A DNA stretch of 64,000 nt from an uncultured Bacteroidota bacterium. Lineage in GTDB: Bacteria > Bacteroidota > Bacteroidia > Chitinophagales > Chitinophagaceae. The position numbers and the translations under genes are program-made. This document shows, piece after piece, positions 54,853-63,155 of this stretch. The stretch is taken from positions 1-64,000 of the forward strand of contig CAJADG010000023.1 of the NCBI GenBank assembly GCA_903938445.1. The letters are read 5' to 3'. Every line of letters begins with the position of its first letter. Position 1 is the first letter of the stretch. The notes under the pieces are model-generated. The model saw only the letters and a list, made by a program, of their open reading frames with translations. It was not told the origin of the DNA and searched no databases.

Positions 54853-55797
54853 ATGAAAAATTATTTCAAATTATTATTATTGGCCTTATTGGTTTTGCCT
54901 ACTAGCTTATTAAAAGCAAATGGTGGTGGCGAAAAAGATCCTATTGAGGGTCGTTGGGATTTAACTGTAAACATTGATGGTCGCATGGCGCCATCCTGGT
55001 TGGAAGTGAGACACACTGGTATCAATGGTTATTTTGGTCGATTTGTTTGGGAAGGCGGAAGCGCTAGACCCATTTCAAAAGTAGATTTCAAAGACGGTAA
55101 AGTTTCTTTTCATATTCCTGCTCAATGGGAAAGGACAGATAAAGAATTAGTACTGGAAGGTACTTTAGCGGATAGTAAATTGTCTGGAAGTATTGTAAAC
55201 ACAAATGGTAAGACCTATACATTTGTTGGAGAGCGTGCTCCAAAATTATGGAGAGATAAAGCACCTGTTTGGGGAGCTCCCATTAAACTTTTTAATGGCA
55301 AAGATTTAACAGGCTGGGAAGCGCTTGGAAAAACAAACCAATGGATTGTTGAAAATGGTGTTTTGAAAAGTCCAAAGTCTGGAGCAAATATTAGAACGGT
55401 AAAAACTTTCGATGATTTTAAATTACATATTGAATTTAGATATCCAAAAGGAAGTAATAGTGGAGTGTATTTAAGAGGTCGCTATGAAATTCAAATTGAG
55501 GATAACAAAGGCATGGAGCCAATGAGTTTATACCTTGGTGGTATTTACGGATTTATCGATCCTTGGTTAAATATGGCTAAAGAACCAGGCGAATGGCAAT
55601 CATATGACGTTGAATTAGTTGGTCGCATGGTTACTGTTAAAGCAAATGGTACTACTATTATTTATAAGCAAGAGATTCCTGGCGTAACAGGAGGTGCTTT
55701 AGATAGTAAGGAAGGAGAGCCAGGTCCATTAATGATGCAAGGTGATCATGGCCCAATTGAATTCAGAAATATTGTTTTGACACCAGCTATTAAATAA
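54853..55797 (+). CDS. Exported DUF1080 (3-keto-disaccharide hydrolase-like) protein
   Basis: A 314-residue protein with a signal peptide (cleavage near LLKAN). A first beta-rich part (about residues 28-130, starting EGRWDLTVNIDG) precedes the DUF1080/3-keto-disaccharide hydrolase domain (about residues 140-312; LFNGKDLTGWEALGK, LHIEFRYPKGSNSGVYLRG, GPIEFRNI). The concanavalin-like fold is shared with sugar-binding or hydrolysing enzymes. Periplasmic location is likely; the substrate is unknown. A bidirectional terminator follows. Confidence 0.87.
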   Translation: MKNYFKLLLLALLVLPTSLLKANGGGEKDPIEGRWDLTVNIDGRMAPSWLEVRHTGINGYFGRFVWEGGSARPISKVDFKDGKVSFHIPAQWERTDKELVLEGTLADSKLSGSIVNTNGKTYTFVGERAPKLWRDKAPVWGAPIKLFNGKDLTGWEALGKTNQWIVENGVLKSPKSGANIRTVKTFDDFKLHIEFRYPKGSNSGVYLRGRYEIQIEDNKGMEPMSLYLGGIYGFIDPWLNMAKEPGEWQSYDVELVGRMVTVKANGTTIIYKQEIPGVTGGALDSKEGEPGPLMMQGDHGPIEFRNIVLTPAIK

Positions 55798-55827
55798 AGC
55801 GCACATTTTAAGTAAACTGTTTCTATA

Positions 55828-55865
55828 AAAAAGTAAAGCCTAGAATTTCTAGGCTTTACTTTTTT
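55828..55865. terminator. Bidirectional terminator between DUF1080 and nitroreductase genes
   Basis: GTAAAGCCTAGAA / TTCTAGGCTTTAC is a 13-bp stem flanked by an A run on the left and a T run on the right, so it works for both converging genes. Confidence 0.85.
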
Positions 55866-55876
55866 AACATTTAATC

Positions 55877-55948
55877 ACTTCAGTGTTCTATTTCTTCTTT
55901 ACATCAGTGTTCTACTTCTTCCTCACATCAGTCGCTTCGCGACTTCTT
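55877..55948. repeat. Three 24-bp tandem repeat units
   Basis: Copies at 55877-55900, 55901-55924 and 55925-55948. Copies 1 and 2 (both start ACxTCAGTGTTCTA) agree at 20 of 24 positions. Copy 3 keeps ACATCAGT and TTCTT but its middle is replaced by the hairpin GTCGC-TTC-GCGAC. The array runs into the stop codon of the nitroreductase gene. Confidence 0.75.
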
Positions 55949-56669
55949 ATTTTACAAACACTACCTCGTTGTAAGGCACTCTATTTCTTGGTCCCCAAAT
56001 GCCTTCCTGCGTTCCTTTTCCTACTGAAATGATCATATTGATTTCTGCACCTGCTGGTAAGTTTAATATTTTCTTTACACGCTTGGAATCAAATCCTTCC
56101 ATTGGGCAAGATTCAAATCCTTCTGCAGCAATGGAAAGCATAAAAGTTTGTGCAGCTAAGGCACATGATTTATGCACAGTAATTCTTTGGTCAGCCTTTC
56201 CTCCTAAACGAAAAAAAGGTTTGTTGAAGCCCATGAAAAAACTAATGGTTCTTCTCACAAATGTAAAAAAGCCAAACATATCTGAACAATAGGCAAGTGG
56301 CATTAATTTAGAATAATAATCCAACCCTCTTTTTTGCATTTTATCTGGCTCCCCTTGAATCGTTTCTTTAACAAGCGCTAAGTTCCAATTGGCACGTTTT
56401 TTCCATAAGTCACCCCTGGTTACAAATACCACCAATTGCTTAGCTGTTCTTGCCGCATTTTGTCCTAAACATAGTTCGGTAAATTGCTCTTTTAAGGACG
56501 GCGTTTGTATCCAATAAAATTCCCACAATTGCATATTGCTACTATTGGGTGATAGAATAGCACGTTCTAAACTTCTTTGAATCACTTCATTAGGAACTTC
56601 TACATTTGGATCAAACTTTCTGTTGGATCTTCTTTTTTCAATAATCTCGTCAAAGTAAGTGTTAGACAT
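55947..56669 (-). CDS. Nitroreductase-family FMN protein
   Basis: A 240-residue member of the nitroreductase superfamily, which are FMN-dependent NAD(P)H oxidoreductases. The N-terminal EKRRSNRKFD binds the FMN phosphate, SPNSSNMQLWEFYWI follows, and AAEGFESCPMEGFD plus IISVGKGTQEG near the end are typical. It is somewhat longer than most family members. Substrate unknown. The gene ends inside a 24-bp repeat array. Confidence 0.88.
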   Translation of the reverse strand: MSNTYFDEIIEKRRSNRKFDPNVEVPNEVIQRSLERAILSPNSSNMQLWEFYWIQTPSLKEQFTELCLGQNAARTAKQLVVFVTRGDLWKKRANWNLALVKETIQGEPDKMQKRGLDYYSKLMPLAYCSDMFGFFTFVRRTISFFMGFNKPFFRLGGKADQRITVHKSCALAAQTFMLSIAAEGFESCPMEGFDSKRVKKILNLPAGAEINMIISVGKGTQEGIWGPRNRVPYNEVVFVK

Positions 56670-56742
56670 GGTATATATTTTATTGATTTATATTATTTGA
56701 TAACAATTAAATAGTTATTCGGTTTGAGTGGGCTAAAAATTT

Positions 56743-56778
56743 AAAAGCCTTACAACGAAACTTCGAAGTAAGGCTTTT
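56743..56778 (-). terminator. Intrinsic terminator after the 50-residue membrane protein gene
   Basis: An 11-bp stem (AAAAGCCTTAC / GTAAGGCTTTT) with a 14-base loop. On the minus strand it lies 19 bases after the small gene and is followed by an AT-rich tract. Confidence 0.75.
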
Positions 56779-56797
56779 AGTTATAGTGAGGTTACTA

Positions 56798-56950
56798 CTA
56801 AAATATATCCATTGCTTTTGCAAAATAAGTCACAGTACCTGGTAATGCTAACCAGAAAAATTCTCTGTAAACAAACATCAAAGTTACCATGATGGCTAAC
56901 CAAGTGAAACAGTAGATCCAGTACTTTTTAGTGTTTTTTTGTGCTTCCAT
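56798..56950 (-). CDS. Small membrane protein, 50 residues
   Basis: An ATG-started 50-residue frame reading MEAQKNTKKYWIYC at the start, one or two membrane helices (about residues 11-29 and 32-46), and ending AKAMDIF. The basic N-terminus and a dedicated terminator 19 bases downstream support a real gene. No family is recognised. A lipoprotein gene lies upstream on the same strand, 63 bases away. Confidence 0.65.
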   Translation of the reverse strand: MEAQKNTKKYWIYCFTWLAIMVTLMFVYREFFWLALPGTVTYFAKAMDIF

Positions 56951-57013
56951 TTTGCGTTATTGTTTTATCGTTGTTTTTAGACAGGGCAAATATACAAATT
57001 TTATCTTTTTGAC

Positions 57014-57421
57014 CTATAATTTAGGTCCATAACTGTATTTTAAATCTACTTTCCAGCCTTTTGGAGTAGATACCACTTTAACCCATCTTTGAATTTTATC
57101 ATTTGAATTGGCATAAATAATGGCAGAAGCTTGTTCGTTTAAAGTTTTTACCTCATTTATTTCAATGGATGATTGTCTTAATTGAGTACGACTTTCTTTG
57201 TCTAAAGAGAAATAATCCTTAGTCATTTGATCAAAATAAGCCTGGTTTTTTGCATCCACCAATAGGTATTCTTGTGCTTTTTTCATGTCACCTTGCATAT
57301 AGTTTTCAATAAAATACCTGCCCCCATCCAAAGGATTATCGGCTTGCTCGGCCACACTTGTATTGTTACAAGCACTACTTACAATAAGCAGGCTTGTGTA
57401 TAAGATTAGTTTTTTAAGCAT
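57014..57421 (-). CDS. Lipoprotein with NTF2-like (DUF4878-type) domain
   Basis: A 135-residue protein with a lipoprotein signal peptide: hydrophobic core then VSSAC, lipid-attachment Cys18. The mature part (about residues 32-135) reads like a small cone-shaped alpha+beta fold of the DUF4878/NTF2-like type, ending STPKGWKVDLKY. The role is unknown, probably in the periplasmic face of an envelope membrane. A TAACTTTG box ends only 4 bases before its ATG, suggesting a leaderless mRNA. It is divergent from the exported GH13 gene. Confidence 0.75.
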   Translation of the reverse strand: MLKKLILYTSLLIVSSACNNTSVAEQADNPLDGGRYFIENYMQGDMKKAQEYLLVDAKNQAYFDQMTKDYFSLDKESRTQLRQSSIEINEVKTLNEQASAIIYANSNDKIQRWVKVVSTPKGWKVDLKYSYGPKL

Positions 57422-57425
57422 AGGT

Positions 57426-57433
57426 CAAAGTTA
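57426..57433 (-). promoter_or_regulatory. Putative -7 box for the lipoprotein gene
   Basis: The minus strand reads TAACTTTG, matching TAnnTTTG, four bases before the ATG. This again implies little or no leader. Confidence 0.5.
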
Positions 57434-57449
57434 AGCCAAATAATAATGT

Positions 57450-57457
57450 TAAATTTG
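57450..57457 (+). promoter_or_regulatory. Putative -7 box for the exported GH13 gene
   Basis: TAAATTTG matches the consensus 46 bases before the ATG at 57504; it is divergent from the lipoprotein box. Confidence 0.5.
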
Positions 57458-57503
57458 TGCAATTAGTGCTGGCACTTTTAAACTATTATTTAGCCCTTTT
57501 CAT

Positions 57504-58856
57504 ATGAAAAAATTAATTGCCATTTTTTGTTTCTTGATCTTATTATTTGTCAATATTCTTTCAGCAAATGCTCAAAGTAAAAAAGCTGTTCAACAGCATC
57601 CTGCTTTTATGGAACGGGGCAATATTTACGAGGTGAATATCCGTCAATATACTAAAGAAGGCACTTTAAATGCTTTTGCAAAACACTTAACGCGTTTGCA
57701 AAAAATGGGTGTAAAAACTTTGTGGTTTATGCCATTACAGCCCATTTCAAAGGAAGGTCGAAAAGGAACTTTAGGCTCTTATTATTCTGTGGCTAGTTAT
57801 ACGGATGTAAACCCAGAGTTTGGAACCCTTAATGATTTTAATAAAATTGTTACAAAGGCTCATGCATTGGGAATGAAAGTGTTAATTGATTGGGTGCCTA
57901 ATCACAGCGGGCCTGATCATCCTTGGTTAAAAACACATCCTGATTTTTATGAGCGTGATAGCACAGGTAAAGCAATTTATACGGCAGATTGGTCAGATAC
58001 TAGAGAATTAAATTATGCAAATCATGTAATGGAAGACAGCATGATCAATGCTATGAAATATTGGGTTAAGAATACCGCGATTGACGGATTTAGAGTGGAC
58101 GTAGCTTGGGGTGTTCCTTATAGCTTTTGGAAAAAATGTATTCCTGCATTAAAAAAAGAACGCAATTTATTTTTCTTGGCTGAGGCAGATGATCCTAAAT
58201 TACATGAAACGGGTTTTGATGCAACCTATCCTTGGACTGAGTTTCATATGATGAATGATATTGCAGCAGGAAAGAAAAATGTACTTTCATTAGACACAGT
58301 TTTACATACAATTGATACTGCCTATATGAAAGGTGCTTGGAGATTATATTTCACAAGCAATCATGACGAAAATTCATGGAACAAAGCAGATTATGCAACC
58401 ATGCCTGGAAAAATTCATGCGCCCTTTGCTGTATTTACACAAACATATAACAGAGCCATGCCACTTATTTATAGTGGACAAGAAGAGCCAGTGTTAAGAC
58501 CTGTTTCATTCTTTGAAAAAGATGCTATGGGCTTTAATAAATATGAGCGAGCTGGTTTTTATAAAACGCTTTTAAATTTAAGAAGCACGAATGCGGCATT
58601 TAAAGAAGACGCAGTGTTTGAACGCATTGCAGTGAATCACCCAGCCCAAGTAATGGCTTACTCAAGAAAAAATGGTAATAGTTTAGTGGTGGTGGTATTG
58701 AATTTATCTAATGAACCACAATCAGTTTCATTGGATGCAAAATTGCCAACAGGGAATACTTACTATGAAATTTTTACGCATCAAGAAAACAAGAACATTC
58801 ATAATGTTCAATTAGAGGCTTGGGGGTATAAAGTATTTGTTTACGGAACAAAATAA
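57504..58856 (+). CDS. GH13 alpha-amylase-family enzyme, exported paralogue
   Basis: A 450-residue enzyme with a signal peptide (cleavage near LSANAQ), so it is periplasmic or secreted. The catalytic residues are nucleophile Asp199 (DGFRVD), acid/base Glu227 (FLAEADD) and Asp288 (SNHDENS). It is clearly paralogous to the cytosolic enzyme at 44734: both share YEVNIRQYT near the start, LWFMP, GSYY and TSNHDENSW. It differs by the signal peptide and by divergent active-site loops. Likely acts on alpha-glucans outside the cytoplasm. pyrF follows 6 bases later. Confidence 0.92.
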   Translation: MKKLIAIFCFLILLFVNILSANAQSKKAVQQHPAFMERGNIYEVNIRQYTKEGTLNAFAKHLTRLQKMGVKTLWFMPLQPISKEGRKGTLGSYYSVASYTDVNPEFGTLNDFNKIVTKAHALGMKVLIDWVPNHSGPDHPWLKTHPDFYERDSTGKAIYTADWSDTRELNYANHVMEDSMINAMKYWVKNTAIDGFRVDVAWGVPYSFWKKCIPALKKERNLFFLAEADDPKLHETGFDATYPWTEFHMMNDIAAGKKNVLSLDTVLHTIDTAYMKGAWRLYFTSNHDENSWNKADYATMPGKIHAPFAVFTQTYNRAMPLIYSGQEEPVLRPVSFFEKDAMGFNKYERAGFYKTLLNLRSTNAAFKEDAVFERIAVNHPAQVMAYSRKNGNSLVVVVLNLSNEPQSVSLDAKLPTGNTYYEIFTHQENKNIHNVQLEAWGYKVFVYGTK

Positions 58857-58862
58857 TTAATT

Positions 58863-59672
58863 ATGACAAAGAATAAATTGGTGGAACAAATAAATGCAAA
58901 GCATTCTTATTTATGTGTTGGATTAGATACAGATATTGAAAAATTACCTGCGCATTTACCTAAAACTAAGGAAGGGGTTATTGCATTTAATAAAGCCATC
59001 ATTGATGCGACTGCTCCTTATTGCGTGAGCTATAAAATTAATACTGCTTTTTATGAATCTCAAGGTGTAAGAGGATGGGAGGCAATGGAAGAAACCTTGG
59101 CGCATATACCTTCAACGCATTTTACCATTGCTGATGCTAAGCGTGGCGATATTGGAAACACTTCGGCGCAGTATGCAAAAACATTTTTTGAGGTGTTGCC
59201 TTTTGATGCCATTACAGTAGCGCCATACATGGGCAAGGATAGCATTGATCCTTTTTTAGCTTACACTAATAAATGGACCATTGTTTTAGGATTAACCTCC
59301 AACGAAGGAAGTAAAAACTTTGAACAACAAAAATTACAAAGCGGACAATTTTTATATGAATCTGTTTTAGAACAAGTAGCTAGCTGGGGCACACACGAAC
59401 AATTAATGTTTGTAGTAGGAGCTACCAAAGCAGAAGATTTTACAGGCATCAGAAAAATGATACCTCATCATTTTTTATTAGTACCTGGCGTGGGTGCGCA
59501 AGGAGGAAGTTTATCTGAGGTAACTAAATATGGCAAGAACGATTCAGTTGGTTTATTAGTAAACGCAAGTAGAGCCGTTATTTTTGCAAGTAGTGGAACC
59601 GACTTTGCAGAGAAAGCTGCGATTGCAGCAAGTGAATATGCTAATGAAATGAAAGGCTTACTTACTTTGTAA
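58863..59672 (+). CDS. pyrF: Orotidine 5'-phosphate decarboxylase (type 2)
   Basis: A 269-residue TIM-barrel enzyme making UMP in the last step of pyrimidine synthesis. The catalytic motif is DAKRGDIGNTS with the Asp-Lys pair. The length and the LCVGLDTDIEKLP start fit the longer type 2 (PyrF-like) subfamily. It begins 6 bases after the GH13 gene, probably in one unit with it, although no functional link is obvious. It converges with the symporter gene. Confidence 0.95.
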   Translation: MTKNKLVEQINAKHSYLCVGLDTDIEKLPAHLPKTKEGVIAFNKAIIDATAPYCVSYKINTAFYESQGVRGWEAMEETLAHIPSTHFTIADAKRGDIGNTSAQYAKTFFEVLPFDAITVAPYMGKDSIDPFLAYTNKWTIVLGLTSNEGSKNFEQQKLQSGQFLYESVLEQVASWGTHEQLMFVVGATKAEDFTGIRKMIPHHFLLVPGVGAQGGSLSEVTKYGKNDSVGLLVNASRAVIFASSGTDFAEKAAIAASEYANEMKGLLTL

Positions 59673-59678
59673 TCGCGT

Positions 59679-60860
59679 TTAAGCCTCAATATGGTGAATG
59701 CTTTCACCTTCCATTTTTGCAATCACAACAGTCGCAACACTATTCCCAATAATGTTGGTAATGGCACGTGCTTCACTCATGAATTTATCTACGCCTAATA
59801 AAAAAGCCAATCCTTCGATAGGTATTTTTTGAAGTGAAGCAAGGGTAGAAGCGAGTACAATAAATCCACTTCCTGTTACGCCTGCAGCTCCTTTTGAAGT
59901 AAGCATTAATATTAAAATAGTAGTCACAATTTCAGCGGCACTTAATTGTACATTATACAACTGTGCAATGAATATAACCGCCATAGATAAGTAAATAGAA
60001 GTGCCATCTAAATTAAATGAGTAGCCGGTGGGGACTACCAATCCAACTACTGATTTAGAACAGCCCATTTTTTCTAGTTTATTCATTAGCGATGGCATAG
60101 CAGGTTCAGAGGAGGAAGTACCAAATACTATTAACAATTCTTCTTTGATATTCGCCAACAATTTAAAGATGGATAGTTTATAATATTTTAAAATCAATCC
60201 TAGCACGATAAAAATAAATAAGATCATCGTTAAATACATGGTCCCCATTAGTTTTCCTAAGGGGATTAAAGTTTTTAAACCATATTTCCCAATCGCGAAG
60301 GACATGCCCCCAAAAGCTGCAATGGGTGCTAAGTACATCACATATTTTAATCCAGTAAAAACATAATGCGTAAGTCTGCCTAGGTTGTGAATATACTTTT
60401 CTCTTTTAGGAAAATAATTTAATGCAAATCCTAATACAATGGCAGCTAGTAAAACTTGCAGGTTAGTGTTTTGTGCAATAATGCTTAATAAATCAAAATG
60501 GGTTGACTTAGTGTATTTGGATGGATCCTGCATTTGCAATCCTTCTTTATTTATTTTACCTGGTTCAAGCCACAATGCAACAATCACACCAATAGCCAAG
60601 GAAAGAGTACTGACTACTTCAAAATATAAAAGGGATCTAAATCCAATTCTTCCCACTTTTTTCAAATCGCCCATGCTTGCTATTCCTAAACAAACAGTCA
60701 AAAATATGATTGGGTAAGTAAAGCCCTTTATGATATTGATAAACCATTTTGCAATGGGTTCCAATTTTATCGCCATTGCTGGTTGATAAATCCCTAACAA
60801 TACGCCAGCAATAATGGCGATTAAAACATAAAAACTTAAATGGGTAATTACTTTTCTCAT
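59679..60860 (-). CDS. Dicarboxylate/amino acid:cation symporter (SDF family)
   Basis: A 393-residue member of the DAACS/SDF family (GltP/DctA-type), with about eight membrane helices and two hairpin loops. The serine-rich hairpin motif GTSSSEPAMP and the VPTGYSFNLDGTSIY signature are canonical. Likely takes up glutamate, aspartate or C4-dicarboxylates with protons or sodium. It is divergent from the acyl-CoA dehydrogenase gene. Confidence 0.92.
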   Translation of the reverse strand: MRKVITHLSFYVLIAIIAGVLLGIYQPAMAIKLEPIAKWFINIIKGFTYPIIFLTVCLGIASMGDLKKVGRIGFRSLLYFEVVSTLSLAIGVIVALWLEPGKINKEGLQMQDPSKYTKSTHFDLLSIIAQNTNLQVLLAAIVLGFALNYFPKREKYIHNLGRLTHYVFTGLKYVMYLAPIAAFGGMSFAIGKYGLKTLIPLGKLMGTMYLTMILFIFIVLGLILKYYKLSIFKLLANIKEELLIVFGTSSSEPAMPSLMNKLEKMGCSKSVVGLVVPTGYSFNLDGTSIYLSMAVIFIAQLYNVQLSAAEIVTTILILMLTSKGAAGVTGSGFIVLASTLASLQKIPIEGLAFLLGVDKFMSEARAITNIIGNSVATVVIAKMEGESIHHIEA

Positions 60861-60906
60861 ATAGCGGATTGTACTTGTAAATATAGTTTTTTTAGGTAGT
60901 TTCAGT

Positions 60907-60914
60907 TACCTTTG
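60907..60914 (+). promoter_or_regulatory. Putative -7 box for the acyl-CoA dehydrogenase gene
   Basis: TACCTTTG matches TAnnTTTG, 29 bases before the ATG at 60944. Confidence 0.55.
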
Positions 60915-60943
60915 AGGAAGATTGTTTACCTAAAAATGAAGTT

Positions 60944-62128
60944 ATGGCAGTAAGAATGGATTTGTTTGAATCACCTGATTATTATCAATTAGATGAGTTG
61001 TTGAGTGAAGAGCATTTAATGGTAAGATCGGCTGTCCGCGATTATGTAAAAACTTCCATTTCTCCCATCATCGAAGACTATGCACAACGTGCTGAGTTTC
61101 CGCAACAAATTGTAAAGCAATTAGGTGACCTTGGTTGTTTTGGTCCAACCGTTCCTCTAGAATATGGTGGTGGAGGCCTTGATTATATCAGTTATGGTAT
61201 TATGATGCAAGAATTAGAGCGTGGCGATAGTGGTGTGCGTAGCACGGCGAGCGTTCAAGGTTCATTAGTAATGCATCCTATTTTTGCATACGGAAGTGAG
61301 GAGCAAAAAAAGAAATATTTACCTAAGTTGGCATCTGGCGAATGGTTAGGATGTTTTGGATTAACTGAACCCAATCATGGATCAGATCCAGGGGGAATGC
61401 TTACCAATATTAAAGATGCTGGTGACCATGTTATTTTGAATGGGGCTAAAATGTGGATCAGCAATGCACCTTTTGCACAAATTGCGGTGGTTTGGGCTAA
61501 AAATGAGGAAGGTAAAATTGTGGGATTGATTGTGGAAAGAGGAATGGAGGGTTTTAGTACGCCAACAACACATAATAAATGGAGTTTAAGAGCTAGTGCA
61601 ACAGGTGAACTTGTTTTTGATAATGTGAAAGTGCCAAAGGAAAATATTTTACCAAATGTAATTGGTTTAAAAGGTCCATTAGGTTGTTTAAGTAAGGCAA
61701 GATATGGTATTGCTTGGGGTACATTGGGGGCAGCAATGGATTGTTATGATACTGCTTTAAGATATAGTAAAGAGCGTATTCAATTTGGAAAACCAATTGG
61801 AGGATTTCAGTTGCAACAAAAAAAGTTAGCCGAAATGATTACTGAAATTACGAAAGGTCAGCTTTTAGTTTGGCGTTTAGGTGTTTTAATGAATCAAGGC
61901 AAAGCGACCCCCGCTCAAATTAGTATGGCTAAACGAAATAGCTGTGAAATTGCTACTCAAATTGCAAGAGACGCGCGCCAAATGCTAGGTGGTATGGGCA
62001 TTACAGGCGAATACTCGGTGATGCGTCATATGATGAATTTAGAAAGTGTTATTACTTATGAAGGAACGCACGATGTACACTTGTTAATTACAGGCATGGA
62101 TATTACAGGCTTAAATGCATTTAAATAA
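60944..62128 (+). CDS. Acyl-CoA dehydrogenase, glutaryl-CoA dehydrogenase type
   Basis: A 394-residue FAD enzyme. Signatures of the family are FGLTEPNHGSDPGGM, KMWISNAPFAQIAVVW, LGGMGITGEYSVMRHMMNLE and the catalytic Glu373 in ITYEGTHDVH. The C-terminus ITGMDITGLNAF and overall sequence resemble glutaryl-CoA dehydrogenases, which convert glutaryl-CoA to crotonyl-CoA in lysine and tryptophan breakdown. The substrate is inferred only. The electron-transfer flavoprotein partner is not in this window. Confidence 0.88.
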   Translation: MAVRMDLFESPDYYQLDELLSEEHLMVRSAVRDYVKTSISPIIEDYAQRAEFPQQIVKQLGDLGCFGPTVPLEYGGGGLDYISYGIMMQELERGDSGVRSTASVQGSLVMHPIFAYGSEEQKKKYLPKLASGEWLGCFGLTEPNHGSDPGGMLTNIKDAGDHVILNGAKMWISNAPFAQIAVVWAKNEEGKIVGLIVERGMEGFSTPTTHNKWSLRASATGELVFDNVKVPKENILPNVIGLKGPLGCLSKARYGIAWGTLGAAMDCYDTALRYSKERIQFGKPIGGFQLQQKKLAEMITEITKGQLLVWRLGVLMNQGKATPAQISMAKRNSCEIATQIARDARQMLGGMGITGEYSVMRHMMNLESVITYEGTHDVHLLITGMDITGLNAFK

Positions 62129-62158
62129 AATTCGAATTATTAAATAGTAGTAGCGGTT

Positions 62159-62677
62159 ATGGCAGCAGAGAAAGTATTTTTAATTGGAATGATGGGTTCT
62201 GGAAAATCATATTGGTCAACAAAAATTGCTAAATGGATCAAGGCCGGTGGCTATGATTTAGATGCTTTAATTGAGATGATGGAAGAACGAACCATTAGTG
62301 AAATATTTGAAGAAGATGGAGAGGATCAATTTAGAAAAATTGAAACCAAAATGCTAAAATGGTTTTCGGAAAAAAAGAAATTCGTTTTGGCTACTGGTGG
62401 TGGTACTCCGTGTATTCAGGCCAATATGGATTGGATGAAAAAAGAAGGCATCGTTATTTGGTTAGATGAATCCATTGAGGTTTTAGTGGAAAGATTATCC
62501 AATCAAAAAGACCACCGTCCTTTAATTGCCAATTTAAGCAATGAAGAACTTGAGAATTTTTTGCAAAATAAAATTTTAGAGCGTACTCCTTTTTATCAAC
62601 AAGCCAATTATAGATTGTCAGGGGATCAAATTACAGAAGCGGCACTTAAAAAAATCGTACAAAAACATGGGGCGTAA
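62159..62677 (+). CDS. aroK: Shikimate kinase
   Basis: A 172-residue NMP-kinase-fold enzyme phosphorylating shikimate at the 3-position. Walker A is GMMGSGKS at residues 10-17. Asp33 and Asp35 (YDLDAL) bind shikimate and metal; ATGGGTPC is the substrate-binding glycine loop, and RTPFYQQANY holds the lid-side Arg. The last 11 bases overlap the start of the DUF423 gene, suggesting coupled translation. Confidence 0.92.
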   Translation: MAAEKVFLIGMMGSGKSYWSTKIAKWIKAGGYDLDALIEMMEERTISEIFEEDGEDQFRKIETKMLKWFSEKKKFVLATGGGTPCIQANMDWMKKEGIVIWLDESIEVLVERLSNQKDHRPLIANLSNEELENFLQNKILERTPFYQQANYRLSGDQITEAALKKIVQKHGA

Positions 62678-63080
62678 AATTTTACTTTGGGGATTAGTCT
62701 TAGCATTGCTATCTGTAGTGTTAGGTGCTTTTGGAGCGCATGCTTTAAAGAATATGGTGCCCGCTGATAAAGTAGCCATTTTTGAAACAGGAGTGAGGTA
62801 TCAATTCTTGCACGCGATCGCTCTAATTTTATTGTCAACCTATTTACAACAGCATCTTTCTATTTTAGGAAACCACAAAGGACTTGGCTGGTCTAGCAAT
62901 TATTTTTTATTAGGAATTTTATGTTTTAGTGGTTCCTTATACTTGTTGACTTTTCAAACCCTTTGCAGTTTTAATTACAGCAAAATCATGGGTCCTATAA
63001 CTCCACTAGGAGGACTGTTTTTTATCCTAGGATGGGTAAATTGGATAAGGGTTGTTTGGATGTACAAAGTGGATAAGTAG
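62667..63080 (+). CDS. DUF423 family membrane protein
   Basis: A 137-residue membrane protein with four likely helices. The family signature is GAFGAHALKN near the N-terminus, with FETGVRYQFLHAIALIL after it and GPITPLGGLFFILGWVNW at the end. The function of DUF423 is unknown. It overlaps aroK by 11 bases. A promoter and ftsK follow. Confidence 0.88.
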   Translation: MGRKILLWGLVLALLSVVLGAFGAHALKNMVPADKVAIFETGVRYQFLHAIALILLSTYLQQHLSILGNHKGLGWSSNYFLLGILCFSGSLYLLTFQTLCSFNYSKIMGPITPLGGLFFILGWVNWIRVVWMYKVDK

Positions 63081-63142
63081 GGCTGCCTAGTTTCAATTTT
63101 ACACATTAGCTAAAAAACCTTTTTCTTCCTATTGGGATGACT

Positions 63143-63150
63143 TATATTTG
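63143..63150 (+). promoter_or_regulatory. Putative -7 box for ftsK
   Basis: TATATTTG matches TAnnTTTG, 5 bases before the ATG at 63156. Confidence 0.5.
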
Positions 63151-63155
63151 TTACT

